Part shown: positions 8,721 to 17,165 of the stretch, piece by piece
Layout of the letters: each line of letters begins with the position of its first letter
How positions within the stretch are numbered: the first letter of the stretch is position 1
Assembly: GCA_046260765.1 (NCBI GenBank)
Contig: JBHEOO010000001.1
Coordinates: 62,001 to 126,000, forward strand
DNA from: Chromatocurvus sp046260765
GTDB lineage: Bacteria; Pseudomonadota; Gammaproteobacteria; Pseudomonadales; Halieaceae
Length of the DNA: 64,000 nucleotides
Reading direction: 5' to 3'
The notes under the pieces: generated by a model
Seen by the model: only the letters and a program-made list of their open reading frames with translations
Told to the model about the DNA's origin: nothing
Databases searched by the model: none
Program-made: the position numbers and the translations under genes

Positions 8721-10412
8721 CTACTCCACGCTTGCAGACCGAATGAAATCCAGCAGGGGAAAGTGCTGGTCAATGTAATCACTGCCGCCGGCTTCCAGGG
8801 GGCCCTGCTGGCCCCCGCGAAGTCCACCACCGGCGTTTTCGCCATAGAGCCCGTACAGGCGGTCAATGACATCCATACCCTCCACCACCTCGCCGATTGG
8901 CGCGAAACCGCCGCTGTCGAGCCGCGCATTGTCTGCTGTGTTGACATAGATCTGTGTGGTTCTGGTGTCTTTGCCGGTCATTGCGAAGGCAACATTGCCG
9001 CGGGTATTGCTGCGCTTGACCGGGTCATCGGCGATGGTGTTCTGTTTCCATAGGGCGTTGATCTCCGGCACGCCGTGCAGTCCGAACTGCGCGATGAATC
9101 CTTTGACAACGCGGTTGATATGGACGCCGTCGTAGAAGCCGTTGCTGACCAGCTGATAAAACCTGTCGGCACCGCGTGGCGCGTCCTCGCGCTGCACCGC
9201 AATGCGGAACAGGCCTTCGGTGGTCTCGAAGCGCGCTGTGTAGGCATCTGGTGCGCGTTTTTGCCAGGCGTCGGCGGCAGGTGTCGTGAGTGTGCCGGCG
9301 GCAGGCGGCGACGCCTTCGCTTCGGTCGCGGCCAACAGGCGCGCAAGATAGGGCCCCCACAGGCTGGGTATGGAGTGCGTGCCGTGTCCTCGCGTGAGCG
9401 GCGAAATGGCAAGCGTGACGGCTTCCCCGTTCGTCACACGTTCGATATGTGATTCAAGCAGGCCGAGCTCTGGCGGATTTACCTGATCATCTGCAGAGTT
9501 GATGGCGACAAGGGGAGCCGTGATCTTCCCAAGGTGCGGCGCGGGATTGTAGAAACGCGAGGCGTCAAAGGCCCAGACGAGGTCGTTGGCGTCCAGTCGA
9601 GAGGCATAGCGCTCAACCAGTCCGTCAAGCATGGTCTCGGCGGCTTCCCTGGTGGGTGCCTCTTTCTGGTACTGCAGCGGACTGGAAACCATGAAAATCA
9701 GCGGGTACATCGCTTCCCGCAGACCCGCCGGCTGTGTGGTATAGAAGCCGCCCTGGTAGTCCGGATCATTCTGAACCGCATCGATCATCATCTTGCGCAG
9801 CATGCGGTTGCGCCCGGCAATCTCCACCGGCAGGCTGGCCATGGGCATCAGCGCGTCCATGAAGTCGGGGTGTGTATAGCCCCACACCCAGCTCATCATG
9901 CCGCCCATGGAAGTGCCGGTCACCAGGCGCAGGTGGTCCACGTCGAGGTGCTCGGTAAGCAGCCGGTACTGCGCAAGGACCATGTCGTCGTAGGTGTAGC
10001 GTGGGAAATCCGCGGCACCGTCGGCACTGGGGCGGCTGGACTGGCCGTGGCCGATGGCGTCCGGCAGAATGATGAAATAGTCCGCTGCGTCGAGGATCTG
10101 CCCGTCCCCGAAGAGTACGCCGGCATAGCGATCGCTGAGGAAGCCGGCGCCGCTGCCTGTGGTGCCGTGCATGATCAGCACGGCGTTATTGATCTTGCCG
10201 TCGCTGCCACGGCGGGGCGTGCCAAGGGTATAGTAATGCTGCGTCAACGCCGCCCGGGCGCCGTCCTGGTAAGCGAAGTCGGGGATAGTGAAATCACCTT
10301 CGCTGACGGTGTCGGACGGGTGCTCTGCCGCCCTGGCGCCGATCGCAGCAAGTGCCAGCCAGAGACAGAAGAGCACCCATCGGCCGCCAGTTTCATGAAA
10401 GTAAGAATTCAT
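8721..10412 (-). CDS. exported alpha/beta hydrolase (homoserine acetyltransferase-like) fused to a cyclophilin-type peptidyl-prolyl isomerase
   Basis: The 563-residue protein (start at the ATG 10412, just before a signal peptide) has two full domains. Residues about 25-350 are an alpha/beta hydrolase close to the MetX/acetyltransferase-like group, with nucleophile Ser158 in GTSMGG, an acid in NSADDQVNPPE and histidines in RGHGTHS. After a Pro/Ala-rich linker (about 353-380), residues about 383-550 form a cyclophilin domain with the active-site pattern HINRVVKGFIAQFG and a GGFAPIGEVVEGMDV strand. Both active sites look intact. Either an exported esterase or an acyltransferase is possible, with a foldase domain in cis. 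The upstream longer start (10451) would overlap the antiporter gene that ends at 10432. The fusion is unusual to my knowledge. Confidence 0.85.
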   Translation of the reverse strand: MNSYFHETGGRWVLFCLWLALAAIGARAAEHPSDTVSEGDFTIPDFAYQDGARAALTQHYYTLGTPRRGSDGKINNAVLIMHGTTGSGAGFLSDRYAGVLFGDGQILDAADYFIILPDAIGHGQSSRPSADGAADFPRYTYDDMVLAQYRLLTEHLDVDHLRLVTGTSMGGMMSWVWGYTHPDFMDALMPMASLPVEIAGRNRMLRKMMIDAVQNDPDYQGGFYTTQPAGLREAMYPLIFMVSSPLQYQKEAPTREAAETMLDGLVERYASRLDANDLVWAFDASRFYNPAPHLGKITAPLVAINSADDQVNPPELGLLESHIERVTNGEAVTLAISPLTRGHGTHSIPSLWGPYLARLLAATEAKASPPAAGTLTTPAADAWQKRAPDAYTARFETTEGLFRIAVQREDAPRGADRFYQLVSNGFYDGVHINRVVKGFIAQFGLHGVPEINALWKQNTIADDPVKRSNTRGNVAFAMTGKDTRTTQIYVNTADNARLDSGGFAPIGEVVEGMDVIDRLYGLYGENAGGGLRGGQQGPLEAGGSDYIDQHFPLLDFIRSASVE

Positions 10413-10431
10413 CGGTGATTCCTTTGTGACG

Positions 10432-12156
10432 TCAGAGTTTGAGGCCGACACTGGTAATGTGGCTGCCGTCCATGCTTTTCACCGTGAGGCTGACCGGGCC
10501 CAGGGCGATGCGGTCGCCCACAACACAGCGGCGACCTTTTTCGCGGGTAATCAGCTCTCCCACGGAAGCTTCCCGCTGACTGGGTGACAGCGTCAGACCA
10601 TAGGATACAGCGAGGTCAGCGGCCGGTGAATCGCCGTTGAGCATGAATTCGCCGAAAAAGCTGCTGCTCGCCAGCTCGCCGCTGCGCTCCCGGCGCGAGA
10701 AGAAGCTGGCCAGACTCTCTGTGTGTCCCGGGTCCGCAAGGAGCCACAGCACGTCGTGCTCCTGGAAAAAAAGCGAGTCGGCCAGGGGCAGGCGACGACC
10801 ATCACGTACCACCTGCACCAGCTGCAGGCCGGGTACGTCGAGACGCTCGAGCCTCGCCGGTTGTGCGCCCGTGGCGGCGGCACCCGGCTCGACGGTAAAC
10901 GCCAGCAGCTCCACGGTGGTATCGCTGCCGATCCACAGCTCGTGCGAGTCGATCGGGCGCGTGCGGTAGGGGATAAGGACCTTGAGCCACTGCGCAACAC
11001 GGGGTATCGATGAGCCCTGAATCACCAGTGAGGCGAGCACGACGACAAAGGTGACGTTGAACAGCAGTTGTGATTCGGGAATCCCTGCCATGACGGGGAA
11101 GATTGCCAGCACGATCGGTACGGCGCCGCGCAGCCCCACCCAGGAGACATAGCTCATTTCACGCAGGGGAAAGCGGAAGGGCAGCAGGCACAGGAAGACC
11201 GCCAGCGGTCTGGCAAGAAACATGAGAACACCGGCCAGCAGAAGCGCCACCACGAGAGAATCCAGCAGGTTCGACGGCTTCACCAGCAGTCCCAGAATCA
11301 GGAACAGTCCCGCCTGCGCCAGCCAGGCCAGGCCGTCCATCGCCAGCTTGACATGCTCGGTGGCGCGTCCGCGGCTGTTGCCGACAATAATGCCGGTGAG
11401 GTAGACCGCGAGAAAGCCCGAGCCGCCCACATGATTGACGCCGGCGAATATGGCGATCGCGCCGGAGGCGACCAGCAGCGCGTAGAGTCCCTCTGCCATG
11501 CGCATGCGGCTGATCAGGCGCGCCAGCGCGGTACCGCCGACAAGACCCGCCGCCGCGCCGATGCCGAACTGGGTCAGGAACAGGCCGGCTATCGCCAGCG
11601 GTTCCACCATGCTGTCAGCGGCGACAATGAACTGCAGGCTGAGCAGCACCAGGAAGATTGCCATGGGGTCATTGGCCCCGGACTCGATTTCGAGGGTCGC
11701 GCGTACCCGCTCGTTCAGGGCAATCCCGCTCTGGCGAAGAAGATTGAAAACGGCCGCGGCGTCGGTGGAGCCGACAATGGCACCCAGAAGCAGCCCCAAC
11801 CGCCAGTCGACGCCCAGGATAACCGTGGCCGCAGCGCCGACACAGGCGGCGGTCAGCACGACGCCAACGGTCGCCAGCACGCCCGCCGGAGCCAGAGCTG
11901 TTCGAAACGTATCCATCTGGGTGCGCAGGCCGCCATCCAGAAGGATGATGGCAAGCGCGAGATTGCTGCCCAGAAATGCGGTTTCGAAGCTGTCGAATTC
12001 AATGCCACCGACGCCATCCTCGCCGGCAAACATGCCAACCAGCAAAAACAGCAGAAGCAGCGGAAAGCCGAGACGGTCGGACACGGACTTGGCAAGAATA
12101 CCCGCCAGCAGCATCAGACCACCGAACAGGAGCACGAGGTTCGGTTCCGTCAGCAT
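10432..12156 (-). CDS. potassium/proton antiporter, NhaP2/CvrA type (CPA family)
   Basis: The 574-residue protein has about twelve hydrophobic helices (residues 1-390) with the cation/proton antiporter fold, including the GSTDAAAVFNLLR and ESGANDPMAIFLVLL segments with the paired acidic residues used for ion exchange. The cytoplasmic tail contains a TrkA_C-like domain (about 410-480, LPLADSLFFQEHDVLWLLADP) and a transporter-associated CorC/HlyC-like end (about 500-574), which is the NhaP2/CvrA arrangement that responds to nucleotides. It should export K+ for H+. It is divergent from the BCCT carrier gene, so the two may share an osmotic control region (12157-12395). Confidence 0.92.
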   Translation of the reverse strand: MLTEPNLVLLFGGLMLLAGILAKSVSDRLGFPLLLLFLLVGMFAGEDGVGGIEFDSFETAFLGSNLALAIILLDGGLRTQMDTFRTALAPAGVLATVGVVLTAACVGAAATVILGVDWRLGLLLGAIVGSTDAAAVFNLLRQSGIALNERVRATLEIESGANDPMAIFLVLLSLQFIVAADSMVEPLAIAGLFLTQFGIGAAAGLVGGTALARLISRMRMAEGLYALLVASGAIAIFAGVNHVGGSGFLAVYLTGIIVGNSRGRATEHVKLAMDGLAWLAQAGLFLILGLLVKPSNLLDSLVVALLLAGVLMFLARPLAVFLCLLPFRFPLREMSYVSWVGLRGAVPIVLAIFPVMAGIPESQLLFNVTFVVVLASLVIQGSSIPRVAQWLKVLIPYRTRPIDSHELWIGSDTTVELLAFTVEPGAAATGAQPARLERLDVPGLQLVQVVRDGRRLPLADSLFFQEHDVLWLLADPGHTESLASFFSRRERSGELASSSFFGEFMLNGDSPAADLAVSYGLTLSPSQREASVGELITREKGRRCVVGDRIALGPVSLTVKSMDGSHITSVGLKL

Positions 12157-12395
12157 CGTGCTTTTCTGCGCTGTGACTTGAAGACAGGCCCGCAGCGCAA
12201 CAGCAATAACGATTGATCGATCAGAGCCATGGGGACGGCAAACCAGACACAGGACCGTTCAGGATACAGACAGTGTATGGCCATCGCCAGCAGAGCCAGA
12301 GGCGCGACGGGAGGCCGCGAGCCTCGTTTGTTACACTGCGCGCCCGCCGTGCTGCGGTGTGCTGTGACATTGACGGGCGACAGGAGAGACAAGGC

Positions 12396-14045
12396 GTGCG
12401 GGACTTTCGACCGGGCTGGGTGTTTGGCATATCACTGGCGCTGCTGGTGCTGTTTATCGGGTTCGCTCTGGTGATGCCGGCACAGTTTTCCGGCGCTGCG
12501 AAGGCTGCGCTGCATTTCACCACATCCCATTTCGGGTGGCTGTACCTGTTTGTCACCACGGGGTTTCTTCTCTTCAGCGTGGTAATTGCACTGAGTGACG
12601 CCGGGCGCATCCGCCTGGGCGCTGATGGCGAGGCGCCGGAATTTTCCTACCGCTCCTGGCTGGGCATGATTTTCTCGGCGGGCATGGGGGTAGGGCTCGT
12701 TTTCTGGGGTGTGGCCGAGCCGATGACGCACTACGCCGATCCCCCGCTGCGCGCCGCAGAGCCCAGTTCCCCCGGATCTGCCGGGCTCGCGATGCGATAC
12801 TCCCTGTTCCACTGGGGTTTTCATCAGTGGGCAAACTTCTGTGTGGTCGGTCTGGCGATCGCCTACGTGCGTTTCCGGCAGCAGCGCCCTGGCCTGATCA
12901 GCGAGACCTTCCGCTCGACGCTGGGTGATCGTGTTGACGGGGGCCTGGGACATGCCATCAATACGCTAGCCGTGGTCTCCACCGTATTCGGTGTGGCCAC
13001 CACGCTCGGGCTTGGCATGATTCAGATCAACAGTGGCATGCATTCGGTGTTCGGTGTGCCCTTCGGTGCAGCCTCCCAGATCGCGATTCTCGGCGGCGTC
13101 AGTATTGTGTTCCTGCTGTGTTCCCTCGCACCGCTTGAGAGCGGTGTGCGCTACGTGAGTGACGCCAACATGCTGCTTGCCGCGTTTCTTCTCTTCTTCG
13201 TCTTTTTCGCCGGGCCAACAGACTTCATTACGGCGGCCATGACCAATGCAGTAGGCGAGTACTTTGCCAACGTCATCGGAATGAGTCTGGTCATGACGCC
13301 TTACACCGGGGAGGACTGGGTTGAACGCTGGACGATTTTCTACTGGGCCTGGGGGCTGTCCTGGGCACCGTTTGTCGGCAGTTTCATCGCACGTATTTCC
13401 CGGGGTCGCACCGTGCGCGAGTTCATTGTCGGGGTGATCGGCATGCCGGTGCTTCTGAGTGCGCTCTGGTTCGCCACTTTCGGCGGCTCGGCCCTGTACT
13501 TCGAGATGTTTGAATCAGCCGGGCTGAGCGACCGCGTCGCCGAGGAGATGAGCGCCGGGCTCTTTGCCATGCTTGACCTGCTGCCGTTCAGTGGCTGGGT
13601 GGCGCCGCTGACGCTGGTGCTGATCATTCTCTTTGTCGTGACCTCGGCCAACTCCGCCACGTTCGTGCTCGGCATGTTTACCGGGCGAGGCGTGCTCGAG
13701 CCCAGCCGGAGCCTTCGCCTGATCTGGGGGCTTGTGCAGGCCATGGTGGCAGGCGTGCTGCTGCTGAGTGGTGGACTGGATGCGCTGCAGACGATTTCGA
13801 TTCTGGCGGCATTCCCCTTCATGATATTGATGGTGTTTATGGCCAGTTCGCTGCTGAAGTCACTGCGCGACGAGCGGCGACAGCAGGAGCTGCATGAAGC
13901 CCTGATTCGGGAACGCCTGCTGCGCCTGCTGGATGATCACGATGCGCAGTCTCTCCCGGAGGCGGGGCTGCGTGATGCGGTTGAATTTATCGAGGGACAC
14001 GATCCGAATGCATTCCCGCACGGCGCGACCCACGGCAGTCCCTGA
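12396..14045 (+). CDS. BCCT family betaine/carnitine/choline transporter
   Basis: The 549-residue membrane protein has about twelve helices and the BCCT signatures: a glycine-rich stretch GMGVGLVFWGVAEPMTHY in the substrate/ion helix and the family pattern IFYWAWGLSWAPFVGSF. A GTG start at 12396 is chosen because it follows AGGAGAG (12382-12388) at seven bases and lies directly before the first hydrophobic helix; the frame is open back to 12213 but that part is arginine-rich and unlike the family. The carrier likely takes up a compatible solute such as glycine betaine or choline. It ends one base before the convergent TANGO2-like gene. Confidence 0.92.
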   Translation: MRDFRPGWVFGISLALLVLFIGFALVMPAQFSGAAKAALHFTTSHFGWLYLFVTTGFLLFSVVIALSDAGRIRLGADGEAPEFSYRSWLGMIFSAGMGVGLVFWGVAEPMTHYADPPLRAAEPSSPGSAGLAMRYSLFHWGFHQWANFCVVGLAIAYVRFRQQRPGLISETFRSTLGDRVDGGLGHAINTLAVVSTVFGVATTLGLGMIQINSGMHSVFGVPFGAASQIAILGGVSIVFLLCSLAPLESGVRYVSDANMLLAAFLLFFVFFAGPTDFITAAMTNAVGEYFANVIGMSLVMTPYTGEDWVERWTIFYWAWGLSWAPFVGSFIARISRGRTVREFIVGVIGMPVLLSALWFATFGGSALYFEMFESAGLSDRVAEEMSAGLFAMLDLLPFSGWVAPLTLVLIILFVVTSANSATFVLGMFTGRGVLEPSRSLRLIWGLVQAMVAGVLLLSGGLDALQTISILAAFPFMILMVFMASSLLKSLRDERRQQELHEALIRERLLRLLDDHDAQSLPEAGLRDAVEFIEGHDPNAFPHGATHGSP

Positions 14046-14046
14046 A

Positions 14047-14838
14047 TTACCCGCGCGTTGAGCCGGCAGGGTCTGGCGTAAAGGCCACCCGGTGGTGGCT
14101 TGTGCCTGCAGGAATGCCTGCCGGTGCATAGACCCGTTCGATCAACGAGCCCCCGCCGGCATGGAGGAGAACAACGGTCGAAGCCCGCGTACCGTAAGCC
14201 TCGCCGACGATGAAACAGGCGCCGAGCGCCCGCTGCATGGCAGCGGACATGCCCGGGACTCGCCGGCGCTCCGGTGTGGTCGGCGCTGTCGTGTCCGACA
14301 GCAGGGAAAACAGGGCGTCGACCAGAGCATCGTCATCCGTCGAGCCGGTCGTTGCCGCTGCAAGCGCTTCTGTGCCGCGCTGCACCTTGAAGCGGCTTTC
14401 ACCAAGGCTGTCATTGGCCAGTCCATAAATGCCGGGAGGAAGGGTCTCTGCTGCGCCACCGCGGTTCGACGTGTAGGTCAGCGAGTTGCCATCCCAGAGC
14501 AGCAGATTGAAGCCCCGGTACTTTTGCCCCTGTATGCCTGCCGCGAAGGCGACGGCAGAGTCTTCCTGCGCGAGGAACTGCTGAACCAGATCGCCGCGTG
14601 ACAGCCACTGGCCGTCCTCGTGTGCCTCGCTGACGTTGGTAACGGCGGCAAACTGCCCATGTCGGCCAAGGCCCAGCCAGGTGCCTCCTGCCTCGAGGTC
14701 TCGTCCCGCCAGAATCCCATCCGGCACCTGCCAGAAGTGCGAGCTCGCCGTGGGACGGGCGTGGAACTCGTCGCGATTGGCCGCGATCACGAGGGAATTC
14801 ACCGGGTGTACTCGGTGCGCGACAAGAATCAGACACAT
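14047..14838 (-). CDS. NRDE/TANGO2 family protein
   Basis: With the start at the ATG 14838, the 263-residue product begins MCLILVAHRV and carries the AANRDEFHARPT motif that names the NRDE family. Conserved downstream pieces include GGTWLGLGRHGQFAAVTN, NLLLWDG, and the GIYGLANDSL segment. The invariant Cys2 and the overall layout suggest an Ntn-hydrolase-like fold; eukaryotic TANGO2 relatives are linked to heme or lipid handling, but no bacterial function is settled. An upstream in-frame start at 14889 would put 17 unrelated residues ahead of Cys2 and is rejected. Confidence 0.88.
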   Translation of the reverse strand: MCLILVAHRVHPVNSLVIAANRDEFHARPTASSHFWQVPDGILAGRDLEAGGTWLGLGRHGQFAAVTNVSEAHEDGQWLSRGDLVQQFLAQEDSAVAFAAGIQGQKYRGFNLLLWDGNSLTYTSNRGGAAETLPPGIYGLANDSLGESRFKVQRGTEALAAATTGSTDDDALVDALFSLLSDTTAPTTPERRRVPGMSAAMQRALGACFIVGEAYGTRASTVVLLHAGGGSLIERVYAPAGIPAGTSHHRVAFTPDPAGSTRG

Positions 14839-15228
14839 GACCGTTCTGCCGATGAGTGAAAGAAAGTCATGCCCATGCTGTCTCCGCAACGAGTGATGTC
14901 ACCCACAGCGTAACAATGAAGGCACTCGGGCATCCATGCACAGATCTATTGAAACGAGGTGTACGATGGCTGACCGTAAGCCTGCCAGGCGACCACGGCC
15001 TTGGTTGGGTTTTGTCGCGCTGTTTGCTGACGCTATCATCGAGCGAGCCGGACAGCAGTTCGAACTGTTCTCGTTCTGACATCTCGAGAGAAAAGGGTCG
15101 AGATGCTGATTATCGCAGGGAGATAGCAAGGCGCTATGCTGGAGACATTGACTTTGCCCGGGACGGTATCCGCCACGTGGCCTGATCGTGAAGGCTTTCT
15201 CTCGCCGCTGTGGCGCTGTCGACCGATC
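14839..15228. other. 390-base divergent intergenic region
   Basis: This gap separates the NRDE gene from the next lipoprotein gene. Reading frames on both strands here (for example from 14856 to 15185) have poor composition and no recognisable motif. A perfect 12-base palindrome, CAGTTCGAACTG, lies at 15056-15067. An alternative ATG for the lipoprotein at 15136 has an AAGG five bases upstream. Promoters for both divergent genes must lie here, but I cannot point to one convincingly. Confidence 0.5.
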
Positions 15229-16704
15229 ATGCAAGCCTGTTCTGTGGTCGTACTGCTGTCGGCCTGCGCGGGCACCACACGGCAACCGCTATCGGGACCG
15301 ACTGCCGGGCCCGTGGAAGCCTGTGCCCGCCTTTTCGAGTCAGTGGGGGATCGCGTAAAGGCAGCAGGTGTGGCGCGATCCTTTCCCCACCGCATCAGCG
15401 GGTTTCCCTATCTGCGCACCACGCGCACGCTGGCCAGCTTCCGTAACGACGTTGCCACCGATGCTGCGGTCAACGCGTGGCTGGACCATCTCGCGGCGGC
15501 AGACGCGGCGGCCAGTCGGTCTGAGCTGGGGCAGCTGGACGGGACGCAGAAGCGCGAGCTGTTACTGCTCGCGGCGGAGACGGCCCGTCGGTCAGGCCTG
15601 ACCATCGGTGCAGAAACCGAAGCCACACTCGATGAATGTCGCGCTGTACTTGTCGCGCAGGATCGCGGTGATGCGGCACGCATTGAGCGACTGAAAGAGA
15701 TCATCGTTCCTGACGACGAATACAGCCTTGTGCAGCGTATCGGCGGCCTGTATCCCCTGACGTCTCTCGGCGTCAGGGCGGGGGTGGCGCAATGGCATGG
15801 GGAGGTTCGAAAGATCTATGCAGGGTCGGCGAGCGCGACCCCCGGTGGGGGAGAGCGTCGGCGCTACGGCCCTGCAATGCCGGCGGACGCTGGCGGTCAT
15901 GTCCCGGTCGCACGTGACGTACTGGGGATTCCACGTCCCGAGGCTGCGCAACTGGACGCACTGTTTCGTCGACATGCGCCCGTCTGGGAAATCGATACCG
16001 CCAGCGCTGCGGATATTCCCGGTACGCCGGTCTGGCGGAACGGTGGCGGCGGGCCAGGGGTCGATACAGAGGTGCCGGTGGTCTACCGCTATACCAGTAT
16101 CACCCGTTTTCGGGGCTCACCGCGGCTGCAGTTGAACTATCTGGCCTGGTTTGACGGGCGGCCCGCCAGCGGGCCACTCGATATGCTCGCGGGCCGCCTT
16201 GATGGTGTCATCTGGCGTGTCACCGTGGATGATGCCGGCGTGCCGCTGGTCTACGACAGTGTGCATGCCTGCGGCTGCTACCACCTGCTGTTCCCCGTTG
16301 GCGATGTGGCATTGCGGTCCGGCGCTCTGCAGCTGCCGGAGCCACCACTGGTGCCGCTTAGCCTTCAAGAGCCGGCAGTCGGTACCCGGGTGCACCTGAA
16401 CCTGAGTGCCGGCGCCCACTACCTGGAAGGCGTGACCCACGCCGTGCCCGATGCCGGAATGACGCAATACCGGTTTGCCGACAGAGAGGCGTTGTACCAG
16501 ACACCCGTCGCCGGCGGCGGCCACCGCAGCCTGTTCCGGGAAGACGGGCTAATCGACGGAACCCAGCGCGGCGAACGCTGGTTTCTCTGGCCTACCGGTG
16601 TGCGTTCTCCCGGTGCCATGCGTGAGCGCGGCCGGCGCGCCACGGCATTTATTGGCAGGCGCCACTTCGATGATGCCTTTCTGCTGGATGAGTTGTTACG
16701 CTAA
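15229..16704 (+). CDS. lipoprotein of unknown function with an HxCxCxH motif
   Basis: I do not recognise a named family. With the ATG at 15229 the protein (491 residues) has a lipoprotein signal, MQACSVVVLLSACAG, with the lipobox LSAC and modified Cys13. An ATG at 15136 is also possible but would place 31 residues before the signal. The mature protein is about 475 residues, probably a periplasmic-facing lipoprotein. Residues 346-352 read HACGCYH, a tight cluster of two His and two Cys that could bind a metal or a redox cofactor. The region just before it (YRYTSITRFRGSPRLQLNYL and DGVIWRVTVDD) is beta-rich. It stands alone, in the same direction as the small lipoprotein gene 186 bases downstream. 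Confidence 0.72.
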   Translation: MQACSVVVLLSACAGTTRQPLSGPTAGPVEACARLFESVGDRVKAAGVARSFPHRISGFPYLRTTRTLASFRNDVATDAAVNAWLDHLAAADAAASRSELGQLDGTQKRELLLLAAETARRSGLTIGAETEATLDECRAVLVAQDRGDAARIERLKEIIVPDDEYSLVQRIGGLYPLTSLGVRAGVAQWHGEVRKIYAGSASATPGGGERRRYGPAMPADAGGHVPVARDVLGIPRPEAAQLDALFRRHAPVWEIDTASAADIPGTPVWRNGGGGPGVDTEVPVVYRYTSITRFRGSPRLQLNYLAWFDGRPASGPLDMLAGRLDGVIWRVTVDDAGVPLVYDSVHACGCYHLLFPVGDVALRSGALQLPEPPLVPLSLQEPAVGTRVHLNLSAGAHYLEGVTHAVPDAGMTQYRFADREALYQTPVAGGGHRSLFREDGLIDGTQRGERWFLWPTGVRSPGAMRERGRRATAFIGRRHFDDAFLLDELLR

Positions 16705-16890
16705 CGCACTTGAGACAACGTCAGGGGGCCTGTTCCTGGAAACAACCTCCTTGCGTCATTCTGCGATTAACAGCTTTACATTGAGACTTATCCCTCGCAC
16801 AGTCGATAACACAGGTAATGTGGTGGAAAACATCCCCGCATGGCATGTCCCGTGTTGAATGATTCAACGTCATTAAGGAGAACGGTAACG

Positions 16891-17100
16891 ATGAAAATGC
16901 ATGATATGAGTGAAGGAGTATCCATTCTGCGCGCAATGCTGCTGGGTCTGGTGCTGGCTGCGGGGTCCCTGGCCCTCGTTGCCTGTGAGCAGCAGGGTCC
17001 CGCAGAGGAAGCTGGCGAGAAACTCGATGATGCAGTGGAAGAGGCTGGTGACAAGATGCAGGACGCCGCCGATGAAGTCGAGGAAGAAACCGACCGTTAG
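16891..17100 (+). CDS. small lipoprotein with 11-residue amphipathic repeats
   Basis: The 69-residue protein has a lipoprotein signal ending LALVAC (Cys32). The mature 38 residues are almost all Glu, Asp, Ala, Gly and Lys. Two consecutive 11-residue units (residues 39-49 EEAGEKLDDAV and 50-60 EEAGDKMQDAA) form an amphipathic helical pattern similar to LEA-type or apolipoprotein-like repeats. An AAGGAG Shine-Dalgarno at 16875-16880 supports the ATG at 16891; a longer frame from 16840 lacks one. The function is unknown; stress or osmoprotective envelope roles are guesses. The threonine synthase-like gene starts 65 bases downstream and could be cotranscribed. Confidence 0.8.
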   Translation: MKMHDMSEGVSILRAMLLGLVLAAGSLALVACEQQGPAEEAGEKLDDAVEEAGDKMQDAADEVEEETDR

Positions 17101-17165
17101 TGGTCCAATAGCTTCCTGTATCATCCAGCATTTGCCGACCACCGATAAACACGGAAAGGACGCTT

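Noticed and set aside
9534..10418. 294-codon plus-strand frame
   Set aside because: It is antisense to the hydrolase-cyclophilin gene, whose motifs are clear; long shadow frames are common at this GC content.
12213..12395. Upstream extension of the BCCT reading frame
   Set aside because: It is arginine-rich and unlike BCCT N-termini, and the GTG at 12396 has a good AGGAGAG ribosome site.
15056..15067. Palindrome CAGTTCGAACTG as an operator
   Set aside because: A single 12-base palindrome in a 390-base gap with no matching regulator gene nearby is not enough to call a site.
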